Shown: positions 24,500 through 34,828 of the stretch, piece by piece
Numbering within the stretch: the stretch's first letter is position 1
Layout: each line of letters opens with the position of its first letter
From: Quillaja saponaria
Lineage: Eukaryota; Streptophyta; Magnoliopsida; Fabales; Quillajaceae
Direction of reading: 5' to 3'
DNA length: 64,000 bases
Assembly (NCBI GenBank): GCA_029379385.1
Contig: CM055618.1
Span: forward strand, 19,197,071-19,261,070
The notes under the pieces: generated by a model
What the model saw: only the letters and a program-made list of their open reading frames with translations
What the model was told of the DNA's origin: nothing
Database searches by the model: none
Made by a program: the position numbers and the translations under genes

Positions 24500-25900
24500 G
24501 TCTTATATAACCAACCCATGTTTCATATATATGATAAATAAATAATTATACTCCATATTATATATTACTACATTTATTATCATTAAAATTTATATTTTTT
24601 CTCTTTTCTTGAGATATTATTACCATAATTAGTCAGAGATCTATTATTTACGATATATCATTAATTACACGTAATGAAGAAGTTTGCACTTGTATTAAAA
24701 AATCACTCCTTATAAATGTTGAAAAATAATTAACACCACAATTGAATACAAAGAAATGTTTTAACAATTTGATTTATTTTCAAATTTTTTTGTGCTAATT
24801 GTAAGGTATATGATTTATGTAAGTCAATATTTAAATTCACGTGTTAAATTTTTAAATTCCCAATAGACATTACCCAAATTTTAGGATTACAACTCATAAA
24901 TTCTCAATTTATAGGACTTACCAAAAATAAGATATAGATATATTCATTTAGGAGTATCTTATTAGAGATATTCAATTTAGGAATATATATATATATATAC
25001 CAGAAAAGAAGGAGCGATTCGTTTCTTCCTATTTTGAGAATTGAGACCCATATAGCAGTAGTTTGCCCACTCAATAAATCCAATAATCTGAAGCCGAGTT
25101 ATGGCCCAGTTTAAAGAATAGCAGTTGCTGTAACAAACCGCGTCGTATGGAAAACTTCATTCACTAGGAGATCCAATTTGTTTTTATTTATTTATTGAAT
25201 TAACTGTCATTAAATGAGATTCATTTTTTTTTTATGGGTCAAGACATTCACGTTTTGTTTTATATAATTTAAGACAATCAACAAGAAATTGATAAGTATA
25301 ATCTCTACAAAAATAGTGACATCTTGAATTTCATGATAAATATATTAATTCATAACAAATACATAACTCTTTAAAAATGAGTTATTTTTATACTTTGATC
25401 AATGAATCTTTAAATATTTTATTTTATTTAGATTTTATATAACCAACCTAGGTGTAATAATTTTGATAAATAGATTATCATAATAATATTATTGACTACA
25501 TTTATTGTCACCAAAATCGTACTAATATTTTCCTATTTTGTTGAATAAGATTGTCATAATTACCTAGAGATTAATTATATTTTCTATTCCGAATTTGATA
25601 TATTTTAAGAATTTTTTTGTGTTAATTGTAATGTATGATTTATTTAAGCCAAGTCAATGATAATATTAAATTTTAGAAAAAATTCCCAATTTTCAGGATT
25701 ACATCTCATCAATTCTCAATATATAAGGACTTACCAAAAAAAAAATTATATATATATATATATATTCAATTTAGGAATTAAACTTTTTTTTTAAAAAAAG
25801 AACAGAAAAGAAAGAGAGGAGGATTCGTTTTTTCTATGTTGAGACTTGAGAGCCCACTAAATACAATAACCTGAAGCCCAAATTATGACCCTTTTTCAGG
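24500..25900. repeat. Diverged ~0.5-0.6 kb direct duplication
   Basis: Segment about 24500-25110 and segment about 25430-25900 share many ordered blocks: TATATAACCAACC, TACATTTATTGTCA-like, GTGCTAATTGTAA / GTGTTAATTGTAA, TTTTCAGGATTACA, AATTCTCAAT-TATA and GGACTTACC. Each ends in a CAGAAAAGAAGGAG / CAGAAAAGAAAGAG block followed by TTCGTTT and CTGAAGCC. The surroundings are AT-rich intergenic sequence with no gene. It looks like an old tandem duplication. Confidence 0.7.
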
Positions 25901-26984
25901 CGAACTAAGAGCCCTGCTGTTTGGGTCGAAAATAGCAAAGAAGAGCAATTACTTCAGCCTACAGAGAAAATGGATCCTAGTAAGAGTGTTTTGCTGGAGA
26001 GTAACCAAAACGGTGCCGTTTTACGAAGATAAATAAATGTTTTTTGTTCTTCGACCAAGAAGAAAGCGTTCTTCTTTCAGTCATGGGGTTTGAAGGCTGG
26101 GTTGAAAAAGGCTAAGAGCTTGAATGGAGCTAGAATGATAGATTAGGAAGCTCATTAACGATCTTGTTGCTAAAGAAACTCTTCATCTCCTTCTCTTTCT
26201 TGTACAGGTTCTTCTTCCATTACGGAAAGTTCTGTTCTTCTTCTATTATGGAAAGTTCTACAATTTACATAAATAAAGACTTGAGTTTTCCTTTTGCACG
26301 CAAGAAGGAATTCAACAAGAGATATTCAGTTTTCTCAATTTAATTTGAACTTCAATTAGTAATGGTATGAATGAGAGTTTTTCTAATTTCATAGTGTTTT
26401 TGAATCGGAATTTGGTTGAAAATTTGGATATATTTTGCACCCAAATTTTCTTAGAATTTGGATTAGGTTGATATTGAGTAAATTAAATCAGATTTGGACT
26501 CATTCATATTTTTCTTTATCTTCAAATTCAGATTTTCTTAACGAGATTTTCTTAGCCTTCAAATCCTCTAAAAATGATTTTCAATAAATCTATTCTCACA
26601 CTGTAACAATCAACCGAGAAACTCTACTGTTGAAGAAAACAAATCTATTGAAAATCATTGAAGGCCAACAGCACCAAAAAGATTTTATTTTCTTCTTTCT
26701 TCAATGGCTTACGATCCTTCTTCTCCAGCTACTATCCTCTCCTACCTCTTTACTTTTATGCCAAAAAAACTACTCAATATTTGTTATCTTTTTTTTTTTT
26801 TCTAAATAAAACGATGCCGTTTTGGTTAACCTCTATCGACTCCTCAACCAAAACCTCGTGAATCCATTCTCGCCTCCAGAAGAAACCGTACAGGACAAAA
26901 CAAACAGCTCCGTATGAAGGTCGAAAAACTTCATTCGCCAGGAGCGAGAATTGACGGCTTAGATTTAAAATAAAACTATCCCCT

Positions 26985-27016
26985 TATAAAGGTTACAGAG
27001 CTCTCGGAAAACCCTA
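26985..27016 (+). promoter_or_regulatory. TATA element and telo-box upstream of the L15 pseudogene
   Basis: TTATAAAG at 26985-26992 is followed by AAAACCCTAG at 27008-27017. This TATA plus AAACCCTA arrangement is typical of plant ribosomal protein genes. The normal short first exon, ending in or just after the ATG, should lie in 27020-27075; I do not see an intact ATG there at a good donor. Confidence 0.5.
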
Positions 27017-27492
27017 GCTCTCCCTCTGTGAGCACAATTGCTCGCTGGTGGGTGTGTTGCAATCCATTTCTCAGGGGTACTATTTCACTCTCTACTTCCG
27101 TTTTCCCTTTAACCAAGCTATGTGTTATGGCCTATTATTTCAATTTTGATGTTAGATTCGTCGGAATGAATCTTCTCGTTTTGATATGTTGGCGAAATGC
27201 GATAAATTATATATAATTACTTTTTTGGCATATGTTTTGTTTTGCATTTTTTTCATTTTAGGTTTTGAATTTCATCAGTTATGTATTTTTTCATTCTTTC
27301 TAGCTCTCATTTGGTACTAATGTTAATTGGATTTACTTTTCATTTTCCAAAACGTTTGTAGTTTGTAATTTTGTTTTATAACTAGAACATTCTTCTTTTG
27401 TTAAAGTTGAAAATTTCTGTTTCTAAGTTTGTGTTCAGTCGGTTTGGACTTCTATCTATCAGAATACTAAGATTGAACAAAAATATGTTTAT

Positions 27493-27602
27493 GTGCTGAG
27501 TTATATGGTATTCGATATGTAGTTTTGTAGTTTAAGTATCGGTTTGTGTGCTGAGTTATATGGTATTCGATATGTAGTTTTGTAGTTTAAGTATCAGTTT
27601 GT
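27493..27602 (+). repeat. Tandem 55-bp duplication in intron 1 of the L15 pseudogene
   Basis: Two nearly identical 55-base units, beginning GTGCTGAGTTATATGG at 27493 and 27548 and ending TTTAAGTATC. They differ at about one position just past the unit, so the duplication is recent. Confidence 0.9.
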
Positions 27603-28022
27603 TAAAAAAAAAATTCTGTCTAACTTATGAATATAATATCTGAAATTGATGAACAATTATTTCTCATTCTATGTATTTCAGAAAATAAAAGCGTTGAAAT
27701 CTGAAATTTCTACGATTATTGTTATTATTTTGATAATACATAAGTTCTCTCTGCAGCCAATCAGATTCTTATTACTGTATAACCATACATTTATGTGAGT
27801 TGTATTGGGGTTTACTACTCAACATTGAACTTAATTGAGTTTGTTAGTTAGGATTTCTGTGGTTGCAATACTCTGGAGAACAAGGTCTTCATTAATTCAT
27901 GGGTTTTTGAACCATTTTTCAGACAATGTGCTCAGTTGAACACCCTTTATAGTGTCGAGTAGTTTGTGTAAACATCGTGGTGGTAGAAGTGCATATGATT
28001 TATCTGTACTCTGTGTAAATAG

Positions 28023-28988
28023 GGGCATACAAGTATGTATCGGAGCTATGGCGCAAGAAACAGTCTGATGTCATGCGATTCGTGCAGAGGGTGAGGTGCT
28101 GGGAGTATCGCCAGTATCCTTCAATTGTCCGTGTGACAATGCCTACTAACCCTTCCAGTGCTCGCACGTGGGATACAAAGCCAAGCAGGTATAACATAAT
28201 TTCTGGACAGCTATCTACATAGACATTTTGGAGTTGTTCTATGACATATTGACATGGTTTCTGTTTTTTATTGTCTTTCTTGCCGTATATGATTACTTTT
28301 CTAGATATATACTGATTGATTCACCTGTAAGTATATTCTATATGTAGTTTTAGGTTTTTCCACTCTTTTTTCATGCCAAGCTTAGGTAGCTCATTTAGTG
28401 TACTGCATTTCTGATCAGTGATTGAGGTCTTGGATTTTCCCCCCTTTCAGTTGCATTTATACATAAGACAAAAATTTGCACATGCCTGTCAAGGCTTGCA
28501 TCAAATGTAGGGTCATATGAATCTAGCTCTTTTCAGGGCTATGTGGTTTACCGTGTTCAAGTGCGGAGGGGTGGCCGATAGAGACCAGTTCCCAAGGAAA
28601 TTGTGTATGGGAAGCCAACAAATCAAGGTGTGACGCAACTGAAATTTCAGCGCAACAAGAAGTCAGTAGCTGAGGAGCGTGCTGGTCGGAAGTTGGGTGG
28701 CCTTAAGGTTCTGAATTCATACTGGATTAATGAGGTTTGTAAACTTCATCTGCTCAAATTGAAACCTTGTTACAGGTTTCTTTATATTTAGTGTGCATTC
28801 AGTTTGCTGTCCTGGTAACACTGCCATTTTGTTGATCCAGGATTCAACTTACAAATATTTCGAGGTTGTTTTGGTCGATCCTGCCCACAGTGCCATCCGA
28901 AAGGACATCGGCACCAGAAGACACGTCCATCTCGCAGGGCAAACTGGAAGAGGAACAATACTCTCTCTCTCTTCGTCGTTACCGCTGA
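28023..28988 (+). pseudogene. RPL15: 60S ribosomal protein L15 (eL15), unprocessed pseudogene
   Basis: Exon-like blocks at 28023-28188, 28537-28734 and 28841-28988 keep their splice sites, so this is a decayed ordinary gene and not a retrocopy. The first gives [18 protein letters not shown], the second GYVVYRVQVRRGGR...[18 protein letters not shown], and the third [20 protein letters not shown]. Lesions: loss of one base near 28172, before the GYKAKQ-type end of the first block; TAG at 28579-28581 where the family has Lys after RRGGR; a deletion of roughly 30 codons within the third block near 28900; and frame loss near the C-terminus, around the CT run at 28962-28974. eL15 is a core large-subunit protein. 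This copy cannot encode it, so another locus must supply the protein. Confidence 0.93.
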
Positions 28989-30009
28989 TTCACTTCACGC
29001 TTACTGTTTGCCTCTTTTTCTATATGTTTTGATAGTTAGACGTCAAAGTCAGCAACTTTGGAGCCTTAAAAACTTAAAATCATGTTTCATTTGAAATAAT
29101 GAGTTATATTGCTATCTTACTTACTGGGTAGCATTGTGCTGCCCCCAAATTGTTTCAGACTGCTTCTTTCAAGGGATTGTGCACAAGATGATAGGTGTCC
29201 ATTGAAATATAAAAGTTTCCAGCTATCTCTAAACTAGATTATAACATTGCGATCATCGTGCTTTTGCTAATATTTCTCAAACAATGCGGTTGTCATAAAT
29301 ATACTTCCCTCTTTCCAAAAATCAAGATGAAAGTCACTTTTTAACACATGCCCCTTCATAGGACATCGCCCTCACCATTTCCTCATGGAACATCAAACAT
29401 CATGAACAAGAAAAAGATTATTATTCATTTTTGAGAGAAAATGAAGCAAGCCAGCATGAAAGGAAAAAATATCTACCAGGTTTTCTTAAAATGCGATGAA
29501 GGCAGCATGCATTTCACTTGCGAGGAAGGCAGCATGCATTTCGATGTTTGAGTTCAGGACATGAACAAAACAAACCACACAAACAAAACTTTCTCAATCC
29601 ATTTGCAATTTACAATTTGTAATTTGCAAATCTGTTGGGTCATCATCTTCAAATGACCGAAAAATCCCATTCGAAAATCTCTCAAATCCTTATCCTAAAT
29701 CAAAACCTTGCTCCTGGAAAAACAATAGTAGCAATCAAATTAGTCTCAAACTATCAAAATTCAACTTATGTTTCAACAATCTGCATTCATTCATGAAATA
29801 AATTAGTTTCCCCAGCTGCATTGTGCTCAAATAACTGGAAATACTGGTTTTTCTCTCTTAATTTTTAAAAAATTAAGTTTCCTGTGTTAAATTTAATCAC
29901 TTTCTACATCTTTCTGACTAAGTATGAAATTTAGAACTAGAAATCGGATACCATTAGCTATAACCAAAAAAGAAATGCGGATCGTAAATTTATTTTTATG
30001 AAGGCACAC
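28989..30009. other. Intergenic, no gene seen
   Basis: It contains the remnant L15 3' UTR and the downstream flank of the minus-strand microprotein. A short near-tandem motif, AAGGCAGCATGCATTTC, occurs twice at about 29500-29542. Nothing else is supported. Confidence 0.5.
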
Positions 30010-30256
30010 CTACGTCTGTTTGGAGTAAGAGGAAGACGTGGGCACCCGTTTGTTACGGAACATCATGTATCCGACGGGTAATACGACTCCGATCATCATG
30101 ATCGCCGCTCCGACTAAGTATCTGAGTGGACTCGGCGGCTCCACCTCTATGAACGTCCTGATCTGCACCCCACAGGATCATAAAAAAGTTTCAATGAGAA
30201 CGAAACCCTAGAATTACAACCTTGATCTTCATCTGTACCAGATCTAGACCATATTT

Positions 30257-30288
<32 letters not shown>

Positions 30289-30299
30289 CTTACAGGCAT
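30010..30299 (-). CDS. 52-residue single-pass membrane microprotein
   Basis: Two minus-strand exons: the first contributes only ATG CCT (30299-30294) before a GTAAGT donor, and the second runs 30162-30010 to a TAG stop. The protein is MPIRTFIEVEPPSPLRYLVG, then AAIMMIGVVLPVGYMM, then FRNKRVPTSSSYSKQT. It has one hydrophobic segment (about residues 19-37) followed by Arg-Asn-Lys-Arg, so the C-terminus is probably cytosolic or on the matrix side. It resembles small, unnamed plant transmembrane proteins; I cannot give a function. The intron holds a CA/poly-A run at 30256-30288. Codon use is GC-richer than the flanks and the splice phase is exact, which supports a real gene. Confidence 0.72.
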
Positions 30300-30849
30300 A
30301 TCGAGAATGGGGAAGACAAACTTTCCACCGGAGCGAATTTGAAAGCAGGTGAAGAGAAAGAATTTGAGGACTGAATAGTGAGGCGAAAATAGGAGAATTG
30401 AATTAGCGTTGTTATTTTTCACTTCTGGTAACTCAAAATCGTCTAATTTATTCGGCTGACAAACAGTTTTAAGTATTTCTAAATGTGGCCCGAAATTGCA
30501 TTAGAATTACGAATGCCATCTCTTTTTTCATGAGATTTACGTTATTATCCTCCAATTTTATAAGTGAAAAATATTGTGGTGACACTTGCCAAATGCTAAT
30601 GATAAAAGACTTCTTGTTTAGTGTATAACTACTGTTGCAAAAGAGAGCAGAAATAACAGAGAATGAGAGATCAGAAAATATGTATTCAAGTAGTTTCTGA
30701 TGGTCATAATATCACATCTCACAAGACTTGGCAAAGTATGCTTAATTCAGAATTAAAATGAACTATACTTTGAATAGTTATAAATAGTTTTGATTGAATT
30801 TACACACAAATTGCATCTCCACTGGCTGTAGTCTGTTTTATGCTTCCGC

Positions 30850-33781
30850 TCAAAATAAAACAGTCTTCTTTCCTTCATACGGTAAAACCCGCAGCTCACA
30901 ATATGATTTGATAGCCTTTGACAAACATTGTTTTTCGAGGTTTTCTGATTTCTGCACAAAGCTCTCCAAGTTATCTCTGTGGGAGACCCTGTCGACCTAC
31001 AAATCGGATTTAGGCATACATAAACTGTTCATGAATCCTAGGATTATCATGGATAATGCTCAGCTAATAAACGAAAATGGAAGAAACAAGTGGCCTGGTG
31101 AGAAGTTACATTGAAAAAACAGACTACTCTAGCATAAACAGCAGTTTTGTCTTCGTTGTTCTGCATCACTATCTTTTTTATTGTGAATGAGACCATAAGC
31201 CTAATGGACTAATATATTTGAACCATTTAAGAGTTTGTATCTCAGAGTAAGTACCCCAAAATTCTCCAGGCAAGGACATCTACGATAGAAACTAAACAAA
31301 AATTAAGAAAAACTACTATTTGAATCGCATCAAACAATTAATAAGCATTGGCACACTTAATCAACTTCAAATTGATATAGTATCAGGAAACTTCTACAAG
31401 GAAGCAAGTAAATAAAGGCAAATGAGAAACAGCAATGAAAATCAATATTCACCATTTGTTCAATTATGGGGCCTGCATCAAGTTCTTCAGTCACAAAGTG
31501 ACTTGTTGCACCAATTAATTTCACACCTGCTTCAAAGGCCTGCCAACATATTCTAGCATATTAAGCATGTACAGACAGTTAGGAAGGAAAAACATAAATT
31601 GTTAAAAAATTATTTTATTTTAATCCATGATGAAGGAAGAAAGAATATGACCTGTTTAGATGGATTACCACCCTTGAATGAAGGCAAAAGGCCATGGTGA
31701 ATATTAATTATGTCCTTCCCATAGCCCCTCAAAAAGTTACCAGACAATATCTGCAGAAATAGATCAAAACTGCAGACCTCTTTAAGAGGAAGGTGCAATT
31801 ACAGCGATAAAAATTTAAAAAGTGCAAGTTTCCTTTTTCTATAAACCGTTAACATATGGGATTCCGTTGTCCTTCCCAAATTTAATAACAAAAACAATTG
31901 CCAGAAACTCTTCATTTTATACATAAAGACAATTTTTAACATGCTCAGAACTTATGAATTTAGCTAAGTTGTTTACCTGCATATACCTTGCTAATACCAA
32001 AAAGTCAGTATTTGGAACCAATTCCAGGATCTCTGATTCTCTTTTATCCTCTTTGGTTGTGCGTAAATAATGATAAGGAATACCATGCCTTTCAAGAAAA
32101 CGAATCACGTGGGTGTTCGAACCTCTATCATGATTGCTATTAAAAGATCAATAGAAAACAATAATCAAATTCCAGAAGAAAGGGGAAAGGAAAAAGAAAA
32201 ATCAATATATAAGACGTCATATTTGAAAGTTTACCTTATTACACATGTTATATCCACAGGATATCTTCCATCCTGCCACCCAAGTAACAGATCAACGAGG
32301 CAGTGATCCTACATCAAGATAAAGCCATCTTCAATATACACTTGAGGGGAGTAGGTTACGCACATTCAAAAACTTGTACCTGTTTTGATGCCAGAACAGC
32401 AATCTTGTACTTAGGGTCTAGATTTGGCACCCGAACAACAGATCTAATTGCATTGAACGTTTTTGAAAGCTTAAGGAAGTCCTCATCCATTTGTCGCCGG
32501 GGCCATTTAACAGGATCAAATATAAAATCACTGCCATTTGGCAAACAAATGCTGCAGCTTTATCATGATTTGTATCTCAATTCAACTTTCATCTAAGCTT
32601 TATCATGGTTTGTGTATTAAAAAATAAAAGTCCATATTATTCCGCTTATTGCAGCAAACAATATCTAATGCTAGACAAGTCACTGCTGGCTGAATCCATG
32701 TTCCACTACACCTACACATCATTCAAGAAGGCAATGCAAGCCAGTGATTCAACAACTGAATTGAACCAGTTCATCTGATTGATTAGTAAGAATTTGAACT
32801 TTGAAGAGATTTGTTCTCACATGCACAAACATGCCTTCAGCAGACAAACAGAAACCAACTCAGTTTCAATCCATGAAAAAAAATTCTTATATAGGATTAC
32901 TATTTGTGATATAAATAAGTATGGAACATTAAATTTCAAAGAACTCTTTCTGTTACACCTAAAATCATAGATGGAAATGATGAAAGTTATGTAGTCTTTC
33001 TTACCTCATCCTAAAGCATTCAAACTTCCTTTTTCATTTCCAAATTCCAATACCCAACTAGAAGTTGATTAAACCATATTTTTGGCAGGGGTACGTCAAC
33101 AAATTAATACACAGGAAAGGCGAAGTTCCACTTAAAATTCTAATTGAGTCCATAAATAGAATCAAAAGAGAATAAGAAAAGATGAATCGACTAGTTGCTT
33201 GATTGGCCAAAAGAAAAGATAAAAAAGTACCTTCTAGAGTAGAAGACATTCTTATTTTCAGGTACAAAGACATCGGCACCAAGAATATTTCCACCTCTAC
33301 AAGCTATACAATCCGACAGCTTAGCTACAATTCCGACCGAGTCCTATCAAAAAACCAATCAAATTCGTATCTTTAGGAGCCAAAACCGAACCCCTTTGTA
33401 CCCGCTGAAACCAATACAACTCAAAGTACTTAGACACCCAAAACCATTGCCTTCTTATTCGTATCAATAATTTTGAATGCCAAATGAGATAATTAAAATC
33501 TTCTAACAAAAGTTAACATTGCAATGCATGAATTTCTTCGAAACTAAAGCGAAAGTCTGCGATTTATTAGCTCAAAACCATGGAGGATAAGTGGGGTAGA
33601 AGTATAAAACAGAAAAATGGCGAGAACTTACAGGGCATTTAAAGACGTGGATTCCATGAGTAGGAGTGGAACTTGTTGGGGAACTGATAGAGTCATCTGG
33701 GAATTTCAAGGTCTTGAAGGACCTACTCGCAAATCCAAGAACTTGGGGAAGGCTGGAAAAGACTCTTCGAGTGAGGATCAT
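30850..33781 (-). CDS. PURU: Formyltetrahydrofolate deformylase (PurU), mitochondrial
   Basis: Eight minus-strand exons: 33781-33632, 33343-33231, 32530-32380, 32308-32235, 32136-31977, 31750-31652, 31539-31453 and 30996-30850, giving 326 residues with no lesion. The N-terminus ([20 protein letters not shown]) is Arg/Ser-rich with no acidic residue before position 29, as in a mitochondrial presequence. An ACT-type regulatory domain follows (about 45-120, [20 protein letters not shown]). The formyltransferase fold carries NHDRGSNTH at 164-172, [13 protein letters not shown] with catalytic Asn231 and His233, and Asp270 in ELDAGPI. The enzyme hydrolyses 10-formyl-THF to THF and formate, keeping photorespiratory glycine decarboxylase supplied with THF. 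It is divergent from the leucyl-tRNA synthetase gene, about 1.05 kb between start codons. Confidence 0.95.
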
Positions 33782-34828
33782 TCTCTGTACTCTCTGTCAC
33801 TCAGTGGGTGGCAACGTTCAGCCACCAACTAATGGATCATATTCCTCGAACGACATCGTTTCGTTTCCAGTATGGTGGAGTCCACGCTCCACACAGGCGC
33901 TGAGCTTGATTTGCCATTATGGAACGGGCCATGCGCTAAAACCTAAGCTAGATGTTTTGGGCCTAACTGGACCGGCCATGATACCAGAAGAGAATCGAAA
34001 GCCTTTCTCCCTTGTTACCCTAAATGCCTTTTCTCTTATCGACGCCCTCTGATGCATGGTGGTCTGTAGCCTCCTCTTACGGTGAGTCTCGCTCTCTGTA
34101 AATCTTACGCGTTATCCATGAAAATCATATCTGTATTTATTTCATTTTTCTCCGAAATCTAGTCGAGGGTAACTACTTCTACTCAACAAAAGGCGGCGGC
34201 GGCGCCGTACCGCCGATCTTGTTAGTTGTATAGGATTAATTGGTAGGTTTAGATAACTACTGTGTTTTCTTACACATCTGCATCAAGTTTTAATTGTTTG
34301 ACTTGTGGTTTTGTTAAAGCTCCGTTTGTTTTGAAGGAAAATTTGTTGTAAGAAAATATGCTATGAAGTTTTGGTTTCTTTTAAGTTGTGCTTGGTAGAC
34401 TGTGAGGATTGGGGTGTAAACGGATTTCAAAGCCGTAAATTTCAATAACTTCAGTGGAGAAATAGAAAGCTTAATGTTCGTACCCAATACCTCTATTTCT
34501 AAATTTTCGTAAAATTTCTTTGACTGGAAGTATATTAGTGATATCGTTCCTTTTCTATCAAACACAAATATTAGAGATTTCGTTTTTGCGAAAATAATAC
34601 TAACTATCTGGAGGTTCATTGTTGTATAGTTCGTTCGTATTGTTATCAAAATTGATTTCATACATATTACTATTATGTAATGAATTGTGATTTAAATCTT
34701 AGTTGAGTAGGCTAGAAGTTTGAAGAGAGCATTAGCTTATTTTTATTGATGTAATTAAGCAATAAGTACTTGTTGTCGCTCTAATTATTTGTTTTATTGA
34801 TTCGTGCAGTTGCCGTCAGCTTTCAGAA
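33782..34828. promoter_or_regulatory. Divergent promoter and 5' UTR intron of leucyl-tRNA synthetase
   Basis: It lies between the starts of PurU (minus) and the synthetase (plus). A probable 5' UTR intron runs 34082-34809: donor GTGAGTCTC, acceptor TTCGTGCAG, 20 bases before the ATG at 34829. A shared bidirectional promoter would sit around 33800-34050; this is inferred from the layout. Confidence 0.55.

Noticed and set aside
28841..28988. Third block of eL15 as a usable exon
   Set aside because: About 30 conserved codons are missing and the reading frame at the C-terminus is lost.
33617..34052. Plus-strand open frames over PurU exon 1
   Set aside because: Antisense shadows of the PurU coding exon and promoter.
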